Below, piece by piece: positions 1 to 6,655 of a DNA stretch of 8,898 nt (positions within the stretch are counted from its first letter, which is position 1; every line of letters starts with the position of its first letter). This stretch comes from Deltaproteobacteria bacterium (GTDB lineage Bacteria; Myxococcota_A; Polyangia; Polyangiales; Ga0077539), in NCBI GenBank assembly GCA_947494865.1, contig CANMAT010000116.1:1-8898 (forward strand), given 5' to 3'. Below the pieces are notes generated by a model. That model searched no databases and was not told the origin of the DNA. It saw only the letters and a program-made list of their open reading frames with translations. A program made the position numbers and the translations under genes.

Positions 1-1
1 A

Positions 2-412
2 GGTGTCGACGGCGTTGTCGAGCTGCTCGATCACCGCGGCGAGGGAGCGCTGCACCGCGGGGAGCGCGCGCGCGAGGGCCGCGCCGCAGAGGTGACGGTT
101 GGAGATGTCTGCGCGCCCGCGTCCGCCCGGCGGAGCCTCGACGTAGTGAATCACCGTGAGCCCGCGCGCGGGGCCGATCGCGGCGGCGAGGGCGGCGGGG
201 TCGGCCGCGATCGCGCGCAGCCGCGCGATGTGGGGGTCGACGGGCGCGGGCGCTTCGACGGGCGCGGCTGCGTCGGCGACGGGCGCGTCGTCGGGAAAAT
301 TCACCACGATGGGGGGCGGCGCGACGGGCGCAGGCGCGGCGGCGGGCGCGCGCGGGCCGCTGCACGCAAGGAGCGCAACAACGACGATCGCGAGGGAGCA
401 GAGACGGCTCAT
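2..412 (-). CDS. Putative lipoprotein, N-terminal part only (runs off the left edge)
   Basis: An open frame starts at the ATG at 412 and stays open for 137 codons to the left edge, so the C-terminus is missing. Residues 1-17 form a lipoprotein signal peptide: a short n-region (MSRLC), a hydrophobic stretch rich in Val, Ala and Leu, and the lipobox LLAC with the acylated Cys at residue 17. A Pro/Ala-rich linker follows (about 20-65), typical of a tether from the membrane to a folded domain. The folded part begins near residue 66 with an Ala-rich helical stretch and then TVIHYVEAPPGG. A second Cys lies in NRHLCGAAL. I do not recognise the family. By inference the mature protein is anchored in the inner or outer membrane and faces the periplasm. 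It lies downstream of the dioxygenase gene on the same strand with a 52-bp gap, but a hairpin and a possible promoter in that gap suggest separate transcription. No Shine-Dalgarno is visible. Confidence 0.75.
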   Translation of the reverse strand, partial: MSRLCSLAIVVVALLACSGPRAPAAAPAPVAPPPIVVNFPDDAPVADAAAPVEAPAPVDPHIARLRAIAADPAALAAAIGPARGLTVIHYVEAPPGGRGRADISNRHLCGAALARALPAVQRSLAAVIEQLDNAVDT

Positions 413-420
413 GGCGGCGG

Positions 421-426
421 AGAGTA
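421..426 (-). promoter_or_regulatory. Possible -10 element of the lipoprotein gene
   Basis: On the minus strand the hexamer TACTCT (matching TAtaaT at positions 1, 2 and 6) ends 8 nt before the ATG at 412. No Shine-Dalgarno lies between. The geometry would give a transcript starting at or just before the start codon. No convincing -35 box or extended -10 is visible, so this rests mainly on the similar arrangement at other genes of the window. Confidence 0.3.
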
Positions 427-463
427 GCGCAACGCGACGCGCGCACGACCGTCGCGATTGCGC
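427..463 (-). terminator. Bulged 12-bp hairpin after the dioxygenase stop codon
   Basis: The arm at 427-438 (GCGCAACGCGAC) is complementary to 451-463 (GTCGCGATTGCGC) with one bulged base and a 12-nt loop. On the minus strand the stem begins 1 nt after the dioxygenase stop codon (467-465) and ends directly before the TACTCT hexamer of the lipoprotein gene. There is no following U-tract, so it is not a textbook intrinsic terminator. It could be a U-less terminator or a 3'-end stabilising structure. Confidence 0.4.
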
Positions 464-464
464 G

Positions 465-1409
465 TCAGGCGAAGTGAAAAGCCGAGATGCGCGCGCCCAT
501 GAGGGCGCCCTGGTAGGCCGTATGTCCGCGGTCGTCGCCGGCGGCGCCCGCGATGACCATGAGCGGGAGAAGATGCTCCTCGCGCGGGTGCGACTGGCGG
601 CCGCCGGGGGCGCTCGCCCACTGCGTGAGGCGTCGATGGCGCGCCTGCGCGTCGAGCGCCACGCTCTCGCCGAGCCACGCGTCGAAGGCCGCCGAGATCG
701 CGCCCACGTCGGCGCCGCCGCGCGTGAAGCCTCGCATGTTGTGGTAGCTCATGCCGCTGCCGAGAATGAGCACGCCCTCGTCGCGCAGGGGCGCGAGCGC
801 GCGCCCGATGGCGAGGTGCTCGGCGGGGTCGAGGCCCGCCTTGAGCGAGAGCTGCACGGTGGGCATGTCGGCGTCGGGCCACGTGAGCTTGAGCGGCACG
901 AAGGCGCCGTGGTCGAACCCGCGGTCGGCCGAGGCGCCCGTCGCGATGCCCTGCGCCTCGAGGAGCTGCTGCACGCGCGCGGCGAGCGCGGGGTCGCCGG
1001 GGGCGGGCCAGGTGATCTGGTACGACTCGGGGGGGAAGCCGTAATAGTCGTAGAGCATCGGGGGTCGCGCGGCGGTCATCACGGTGGGCCGCGCCTCCTC
1101 CCAGTGGGCCGACACCATGAGCACGGCGCGCGGGCGCGCGGGCGCTACGGTGGCGAGGGAGCGGAGGTACGTGGCCAGCTTGCGGAGCTCGGCGGGGTCG
1201 CCGAAGCCCATCTCGACGAAGGGCCACGGGCCGCCGCCGTGCGGGAGGTACACCGTCGGCATGCGCGGGTGAGCGGGGTTCATGGTGCGAGCCTCTGCGT
1301 GGGTGCGAGATCGATCGGTGGTGCACGCGGGGAGCGCGGTGAGGGCCACGCCGGTGACCGCCGCGAGCACCTGACGCCGCGTGAGTCCGTCGTCTTCGGG
1401 TTGTTTCAT
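465..1409 (-). CDS. DODA/LigB-type extradiol dioxygenase family protein with Tat-like lipoprotein signal
   Basis: This is a 314-residue protein of the LigB-fold extradiol ring-cleavage dioxygenase family (YgiD/plant DODA type). Members use a mononuclear metal to open catechol-like rings such as DOPA. Candidate metal and active-site histidines are visible: H57 in LPHGGGP, H102 in SAHWEE, H167 in FDHGAF, H223 in GSGMSYHN and H279 in EEHLLPL. The catalytic body (about residue 50 to the end) has the normal family length of roughly 265 residues. Ahead of it lies a signal-like segment: twin arginine T-R-R-Q-V-L at 10-15, a hydrophobic Ala/Val/Leu core, and LPAC with Cys at 29. That suggests Tat export and lipid anchoring, which is unusual for this normally cytosolic family. 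The ATG at 1409 was chosen because it captures the whole signal. A second ATG at 1283 has a better Shine-Dalgarno and would give a 272-residue cytosolic form. The frame also opens 20 codons further upstream, but that part lacks signal-peptide character. The natural substrate cannot be told. Confidence 0.88.
   Translation of the reverse strand: MKQPEDDGLTRRQVLAAVTGVALTALPACTTDRSRTHAEARTMNPAHPRMPTVYLPHGGGPWPFVEMGFGDPAELRKLATYLRSLATVAPARPRAVLMVSAHWEEARPTVMTAARPPMLYDYYGFPPESYQITWPAPGDPALAARVQQLLEAQGIATGASADRGFDHGAFVPLKLTWPDADMPTVQLSLKAGLDPAEHLAIGRALAPLRDEGVLILGSGMSYHNMRGFTRGGADVGAISAAFDAWLGESVALDAQARHRRLTQWASAPGGRQSHPREEHLLPLMVIAGAAGDDRGHTAYQGALMGARISAFHFA
1281..1296 (-). promoter_or_regulatory. 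Internal Shine-Dalgarno and ATG inside the dioxygenase gene
   Basis: On the minus strand AGAGG (1296-1292) stands 8 nt before an in-frame ATG (1283-1281), an ideal spacing. This start would skip the signal peptide and begin just ahead of the catalytic domain. By comparison, the upstream ATG at 1409 has only a distant AGGAAAG about 17 nt away. Both starts may be used, or only one may be. Confidence 0.45.
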
Positions 1410-1501
1410 GGCGTGCGCGAAACGTGCTTTCCTGTAGGGCTCGCCACAAGTCCGACGCGCGAGACCCACCCGTTGCGACGAACGCTCGCTCGCCCTGCGC
1501 G
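1410..1501. other. Intergenic gap between RNase PH stop and dioxygenase start
   Basis: This 92-bp gap separates two genes on the minus strand. The only element I can point to is AGGAAAG on the minus strand (1433-1427), which is too far from the ATG at 1409 to be a good ribosome binding site. A weak -10-like CACGTT lies at 1426-1421. I see no convincing hairpin or promoter, so whether the dioxygenase is cotranscribed with rph is open. Confidence 0.4.
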
Positions 1502-2257
1502 CTACGTGGGCGGGCGCAGCACGTCGAGGTTGACGCCCGCGCGCACGAGCGCCTCGCGCTGCGCGCTGAGGAGCCTCCGCACGCCGCTCTGCGCGAGCTC
1601 GACGAGGGCGTCGACGCGCTCCCGTGGCACGGGCGCGTCTTCGGCCGTCGCCTGCAGCTCGACGATCGCGCCGCTCGCCGTGGAGACGAGGTTGAGGTCC
1701 ATCTCCGCGCGGCTGTCTTCTTCGTAGTTGAGGTCGAGGAGCGCCTCGCCGCCCACGACGCCCGCGCTCACCGCGGCCACCATCTCGCGCAGGGGCGGGC
1801 GCGTGACGAGCCCGCGCTTGCGGAGGTCGTTGAGGGCAATCGAGAGGGCCACCATGGCGCCCGTCACGCTGGCCGTGCGGGTGCCGCCGTCGGCCTCGAG
1901 CACGTCGCAGTCGATGGTGATCGTGCGCTCGCCGAGGGCCTTGAGATCTACCGCCGACCGCAGCGCGCGCCCGATGAGCCGCGCGATCTCGTGCGACCTG
2001 CCGCCGAGGGGCTTGCCGTTGAACCCGTCGCGCGACTGGCGCTTCGTGCCCGCCCGCGGGTGCATCATGTACTCGGCGGTCACCCAGCCCTGCGATTTGC
2101 CGCGCAGAAAATCCTTCACGCCCTCGTCGACGCTCGCCACGCAGAGCACCACGGTGCCCCCCGAGCGCACGAGCACGCTGCCCTCACACTGGCGCTTCCA
2201 CCCCGGCAGCATCTCGACAGGGCGCAGATCGCCGCTCGCTCGACCGTCTCTTCGCAT
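1502..2257 (-). CDS. rph: Ribonuclease PH (tRNA 3'-end phosphorolytic exoribonuclease)
   Basis: RNase PH trims the 3' end of tRNA precursors and other RNAs, using inorganic phosphate to release nucleoside diphosphates. It acts in the cytoplasm as a hexameric ring. The 251-residue product is close to the family length (about 240). Conserved blocks run in order: N-terminal MRRDGRASGDLRPV; GWVTAEYMMHPRAG at 58-70; GGRSHEIARLIGR at 85-97 with the phosphate-contacting Arg at about 87; IDCDVLEADGGTRTASVTGA at 115-134 with the GTR phosphate loop; and DLNYEEDSRAEMD at 175-187 with the candidate metal-binding Asp residues 175 and 181. The C-terminal helix is complete, so the enzyme looks intact. The ATG at 2257 was chosen because it begins the conserved RxDGR block and has AAGAG 6 nt upstream. 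The open frame extends further to 2368, but those codons have no family counterpart and would overlap the divergent kinase gene. The usual partner rdgB is not adjacent in this window. Confidence 0.96.
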   Translation of the reverse strand: MRRDGRASGDLRPVEMLPGWKRQCEGSVLVRSGGTVVLCVASVDEGVKDFLRGKSQGWVTAEYMMHPRAGTKRQSRDGFNGKPLGGRSHEIARLIGRALRSAVDLKALGERTITIDCDVLEADGGTRTASVTGAMVALSIALNDLRKRGLVTRPPLREMVAAVSAGVVGGEALLDLNYEEDSRAEMDLNLVSTASGAIVELQATAEDAPVPRERVDALVELAQSGVRRLLSAQREALVRAGVNLDVLRPPT

Positions 2258-2263
2258 GCCGCA

Positions 2264-2292
2264 CTCTTGTCTCTTCGCGGCGGCCTTGTCTA
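2264..2292 (-). promoter_or_regulatory. Shine-Dalgarno and possible -10 of rph
   Basis: On the minus strand AAGAG (2268-2264) lies 6 nt before the rph ATG and is a reasonable ribosome binding site. A possible -10 hexamer TAGACA lies at 2292-2287, which would give a short leader of about 20 nt. No clear -35 box is seen. The ribosome binding site is the stronger part of this call. Confidence 0.35.
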
Positions 2293-2319
2293 CGCCGCGC
2301 CCCTCGGGCGCCGCGTCGC

Positions 2320-2340
2320 TTGCCAATCGGGCCGTGGCAA
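2320..2340. promoter_or_regulatory. Inverted repeat TTGCCA-N9-TGGCAA in the rph/kinase promoter region
   Basis: Two perfect 6-bp arms (2320-2325 and 2335-2340) are separated by 9 bp. The left arm coincides with the predicted -35 box of the kinase gene and the right arm lies in its spacer, so a bound dimeric regulator would block transcription. TTGGC-N5-GCCAA-like half-sites are a common operator type, but six bases per arm can occur by chance. Confidence 0.3.
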
Positions 2341-2349
2341 CGCTACGGT
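2320..2349 (+). promoter_or_regulatory. Predicted sigma-70-type promoter of the Ser/Thr kinase gene
   Basis: TTGCCA (2320-2325, five of six matches to TTGACA) is followed after 18 bp by TACGGT (2344-2349, matching TAtaaT at positions 1, 2 and 6). The kinase ATG at 2360 begins 10 nt after the hexamer. The expected transcription start is about 2356, leaving almost no leader. An in-frame TGA at 2354-2356 rules out a more upstream start codon. GAGGG directly abuts the ATG and is too close to act as a normal Shine-Dalgarno. Confidence 0.5.
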
Positions 2350-2359
2350 CACCTGAGGG

Positions 2360-3748
<1,389 letters not shown>

Positions 3749-3761
3749 CGCCCGACGCGCC

Positions 3762-5330
3762 CTACGCCGCGGGGAACCACAGCGTGAAGCGCGCGCCGCC
3801 GCCGTCGGCCGCCTCGGCCCGGTCTGCGCGAATGACCCCGCCGTGGGCCACCACGATCTCGCGCGTGAGCGGTAGCCCGAGGCCCGAGCCGCGCTGCTTG
3901 GTGGTGAAGAACAGCTCGTAGAGGTGCTCGAGCACGTCGTCGGTGAGGCCGGGGCCGGCGTCGCACACCTCGACCGCTGCGCCGGCTGCGCCGAGGTCGT
4001 TCGCGCGCGGCGCCACGCGCACCACGATGGCGGGCTCGGCCACCTGCGCGGCCTCCATCGCCTCGCGCGCGTTGCGCAGGAGGTTGAGCATCGCCTGACG
4101 CAGCTGCGACTCGTCGAGCATCACCGCTGGGACGAGCTCGTCGACGTCGACGCGCAGGCGCACGCCCGCGACCTCCATCTCGCGCCGCACGAAGCCCACC
4201 GCGTCGGAGGCCACCGCCCCGAGGTCTTCGCGCTCGAGCCGCGGCTGCGGCAGGCGCGCGACGCGGAGGTACTCCTCGGTGATGCTTGTGAGACGGTCGA
4301 TCTCGCGCTGAATGGCCCGCACGAGGCGCTCGGCCTCGGGTGCGCCCGCGCCGAGGGCGCCCACCTCGTCGGCGAGCATCTCGGCGTTGAGGGCCATCGA
4401 CGAGAGGGGGTTGCGCACCTCGTGGGTCACGTGCGCGGCCATGCGCCCGATGGCCGCGAGGCGCTCGGCCTGGAGCACCCGCCCGTGCGCCGCGCGGAGC
4501 GCCGCGTCGCGCGCGGCCACGGCGCCCACCATGCGTTCGAACTCCGCCGCGAGCTCGCCGATCTCGTCGGGGCGCGCGTCGACCTGCACGGGCGAGAGGT
4601 CGCCCCGCGCCACGGCCCGCGCGCGGTCTCGCAGGCGCGCGAGGGGCCGCAGCGAGCGCAGCGCCGCGACGGAGCTCGCCGCGCCGAGCACGCAGGCCAC
4701 CGCGATGGCGAGGAGCGTGAGCTGCAGGCTCTGCCGCTGGCGTCGCTCGGCCTCGTCGGCGAGGAACTGAATGCGCAGCTGGAGCTCGCGCATGAGCCCG
4801 CGCAGGGCGGCCTCGCAGCGGTCTTCGCGCTCGAGGATGGGGCGCTCGATGGCGCGTGCCGCCTCGACGTTGCCGTTGGCGAGGGCGAAGAACATCTCTT
4901 CGAAGAGCGCCTCGTCGGTGGCGTAGGTGGCGTCGATGCCCGCAAGGCTCTCCGTCGCGCGGCGCAGGAGGGCCCGGTCGTCGGGCTCGCGCGCGGTGCG
5001 CGCCGTGTCGCGCACGAGACCCACGGCGACGGAGAGGCGTCCGCGGCGCGAGCGCCGCGCGAGGGCCATCCACGCGCGCGACGTCACCCGCTCGCGCGGG
5101 TCGCCGTCGAGGAGCTGATCGAGCTGCGTGTTGAAGAGCCCCTGGTTGACGCGCAGCTCGACGAGCTGCACCGCGAGGCGAAGGTATCCCTCGTTGGCCA
5201 GGCGCATCGAGGCCACCGCCCGCTGCTGCCGCGCGAGCGAGTAGGCGGCCACCGCGCCGAACGCGAGGATCACCGTCGCGAAGCCCGCGACGATCTCGGT
5301 GCGCACGCTGCGAGCGCGGGGTGGCTTCAC
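3762..5330 (-). CDS. Membrane-bound HAMP sensor histidine kinase
   Basis: A two-component sensor kinase of 522 residues. In order it has TM1 at about 13-33 after a basic N-terminus (RARSVR), a 170-residue, mostly helical extracytoplasmic sensor region rich in Arg, Glu and Ala, TM2 at about 204-224, and a HAMP linker (about 225-276). The dimerisation helix follows, with phospho-accepting His303 in HVTHEVRNPLSSMALNAEML. The ATPase domain shows the N-box NLLRNAREAM (about 417-426), the G1 box DAGPGL (457-462) and the G2 region FFTTKQRGSGLGLPL (474-488). All catalytic motifs are intact. There is no receiver domain, and no response regulator gene lies in the window. The GTG at 5330 was chosen. The only upstream ATG (5402) would overlap the divergent glycosyltransferase start, and its extra 24 residues contain the promoter repeat. 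A GTG at 5306 is also possible. No Shine-Dalgarno is visible. The ligand is unknown. Confidence 0.92.
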   Translation of the reverse strand: MKPPRARSVRTEIVAGFATVILAFGAVAAYSLARQQRAVASMRLANEGYLRLAVQLVELRVNQGLFNTQLDQLLDGDPRERVTSRAWMALARRSRRGRLSVAVGLVRDTARTAREPDDRALLRRATESLAGIDATYATDEALFEEMFFALANGNVEAARAIERPILEREDRCEAALRGLMRELQLRIQFLADEAERRQRQSLQLTLLAIAVACVLGAASSVAALRSLRPLARLRDRARAVARGDLSPVQVDARPDEIGELAAEFERMVGAVAARDAALRAAHGRVLQAERLAAIGRMAAHVTHEVRNPLSSMALNAEMLADEVGALGAGAPEAERLVRAIQREIDRLTSITEEYLRVARLPQPRLEREDLGAVASDAVGFVRREMEVAGVRLRVDVDELVPAVMLDESQLRQAMLNLLRNAREAMEAAQVAEPAIVVRVAPRANDLGAAGAAVEVCDAGPGLTDDVLEHLYELFFTTKQRGSGLGLPLTREIVVAHGGVIRADRAEAADGGGARFTLWFPAA

Positions 5331-5343
5331 GGAGGGGGCGCCG

Positions 5344-5353
5344 ACGCTACCAC
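5344..5353 (-). promoter_or_regulatory. Extended -10 promoter element of the HAMP histidine kinase gene
   Basis: On the minus strand the 10-mer GTGGTAGCGT reads toward the kinase gene and contains TGG-TAGCGT, an extended -10 (TGn) followed by a hexamer matching TAtaaT at positions 1, 2 and 6. It ends 13 nt before the GTG at 5330. No -35 box and no Shine-Dalgarno are visible, so a very short or absent leader is likely. Confidence 0.45.
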
Positions 5354-5379
5354 GGCCGCGCGCGGCGCATCGGGCCGCT

Positions 5380-5389
5380 GTGGTAGCGT
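5380..5389 (+). promoter_or_regulatory. Extended -10 promoter element of the glycosyltransferase gene
   Basis: GTGGTAGCGT contains the TGn extension and the hexamer TAGCGT (5384-5389), ending 11 nt before the ATG at 5401. The 11 nt between are GCGCGCCCCCC, which cannot pair with the 16S tail as a Shine-Dalgarno. No -35 box is seen at 17 to 18 bp. Near-leaderless expression is inferred. Confidence 0.45.
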
Positions 5390-5400
5390 GCGCGCCCCCC

Positions 5401-6639
5401 ATGAAGATCGTCGTGTTGCACCAGAACTACTTGAGCGCCGGCCAGCCCGGCGGCTCGCGCTTCAACGAGTTCGCGCGGATGTGGTGCGAGGCGGGCCACG
5501 ACGTCACGGTGATCACCGGCACGCTCAACTACAATACGGGCCTGGTGCCCGACGAGTACAAGGGCAAGTGGTTCGTGCACGAGAGCGACGGCCCGGTGAA
5601 GGTCGTGCGGTGCTACGTGCCGTCGGTGTACCGCCGCGGCCGCGTGGGGCGCTCGGTGGCCTTCTGGGGCTTCGTCGCGTCGGCCTCCACCGCGGCGCTC
5701 ACGGTGCCGCGCCCCGACGTGGTGATCGCCACGTCGCCGCCGCTCTCCATCGCGGTGCCCGGGTACCTCAGCGCCAAGGTGTTCTGGCGCAACGTGCCGT
5801 GGGTGTTCGAAGTGCGCGACCTGTGGCCGGGCAGCATCGTCACGTCGGGCCTCTTGCGCGAAGAGGCGCTGATCACCCGCGTGCTCTACGGCATGGAGCG
5901 CTGGGCGTGCGAGAGCGCCACCCTGGTCAACGTGCTCACCCCGGCCTTCCGCGACGACATCGTGAAGCGCGGGCTCGTGCCCCCCGAGAAGATCGTGTTC
6001 GTGCCCAACGGCGCCGACGTGTCGATGTTCAACCCCGGGCCCCGCGACAACGACGCGCGGCGCGAGTTCGGCTGGGGCGACCGCACGGTGTTCCTCTACG
6101 CGGGCGCGCACGGCGTGGTGAACGCGCTCGACCAGCTCGTCGAGGCCGCGGCCCTCCTGCGCGACCGCCCCGACGTTCTCATCGCGTGCGTGGGCGACGG
6201 CACCGAGCGCGCGCGGCTCGCCGAGGCGGCGAAGCGCCGCGGTCTCGACAACCTGTTGTTTCACGGCCCCGTGAGCAAATCGAAGATGCCCGCCGTGGTG
6301 AACGCCGCCGACGTCGGCGTGGCGGTGCTCCAGGGCAACGAGATGATGAAGACCGTGTACCCCAACAAGGTCTTCGACTACATGGCCTGCGCGCGCCCCT
6401 CGCTGCTCGCCATCGACGGCGTGGCGCGCGCGCTCGTGTGCGATCAGGCGCGCGCCGGGCGCTTCGTCGTGCCCGAAGACCCGCGCTCCATCGCCGACGG
6501 CATCCGCGCGATGGCCGACGACCCGGACGAGCGCCGCGCGATGGGCGAGCGCGGCCGCGCGTGGGTGCTCGCCAACGCCACGCGCGAGAGCCTCGCCGAG
6601 CGCTACCTCGACATCTTGAAGGGCATCGCGCGGCGCTGA
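5401..6639 (+). CDS. Family-4 (GT-B) glycosyltransferase, WcaI/WbuB-like
   Basis: A 412-residue retaining glycosyltransferase of the GT4 type with two Rossmann-like lobes. The N-terminal acceptor lobe (about 1-195) opens with MKIVVLHQNY, the GG-containing loop QPGGSRFNEFA (16-26) and AGHDVTVITG (31-40), and contains PDVVIATSPP (105-114) and VFEVRDLWPGS (135-145). These motifs are typical of the WcaI/WbuB subgroup, which transfers sugars such as fucose or N-acetyl sugars onto lipid-linked or polysaccharide acceptors. The C-terminal nucleotide-sugar lobe shows VPNGADVSMFNP (201-212), YAGAHGVVNALDQLVEA (233-249), a CVGDGTER turn (263-270) and YPNKVFDYMACARP (320-333). In that last motif the usual second Glu of the EX7E pair appears to be Asp326. 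No transmembrane segment is predicted, so it is probably cytosolic or peripheral at the inner membrane. Donor and acceptor cannot be told, and no other polysaccharide gene lies in the window. The ATG at 5401 matches the family N-terminus exactly. Confidence 0.92.
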   Translation: MKIVVLHQNYLSAGQPGGSRFNEFARMWCEAGHDVTVITGTLNYNTGLVPDEYKGKWFVHESDGPVKVVRCYVPSVYRRGRVGRSVAFWGFVASASTAALTVPRPDVVIATSPPLSIAVPGYLSAKVFWRNVPWVFEVRDLWPGSIVTSGLLREEALITRVLYGMERWACESATLVNVLTPAFRDDIVKRGLVPPEKIVFVPNGADVSMFNPGPRDNDARREFGWGDRTVFLYAGAHGVVNALDQLVEAAALLRDRPDVLIACVGDGTERARLAEAAKRRGLDNLLFHGPVSKSKMPAVVNAADVGVAVLQGNEMMKTVYPNKVFDYMACARPSLLAIDGVARALVCDQARAGRFVVPEDPRSIADGIRAMADDPDERRAMGERGRAWVLANATRESLAERYLDILKGIARR

Positions 6640-6655
6640 GGCGTCACGGCCTCGG
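6636..6655. terminator. Possible shared hairpin between two convergent stop codons
   Basis: CTGAGGC (6636-6642) pairs with GCCTCGG (6649-6655) through seven pairs, one of them a T-G wobble, around a 6-nt loop. The stem includes the glycosyltransferase stop codon and the loop includes the stop codon of the opposite GAF kinase gene. It is symmetric enough to serve both strands, but it is short and has no U-tract. Confidence 0.3.

Larger units (their letters stand above)
5344..5389. repeat. Perfect 10-bp inverted repeat in the divergent promoter region
   Basis: ACGCTACCAC (5344-5353) and GTGGTAGCGT (5380-5389) are exact reverse complements with a 26-bp GC-rich spacer. Each arm lies just upstream of one of the two divergent start codons (5330 minus, 5401 plus). 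The best reading is two mirror-image promoters using the same -10 sequence. A two-site operator for one shared regulator is the alternative. Confidence 0.6.

Noticed and set aside
156..1727. A 523-codon open frame on the plus strand
   Set aside because: It is antisense to the lipoprotein, dioxygenase and rph genes, which have clear family motifs. The product is low-complexity and Arg/Ala/Gly-rich.
5331..5402. ATG at 5402 as the start of the HAMP kinase
   Set aside because: It overlaps the start codon of the divergent glycosyltransferase, and the extra 24 residues translate the promoter inverted repeat. The GTG at 5330 keeps the basic N-terminus and TM1.
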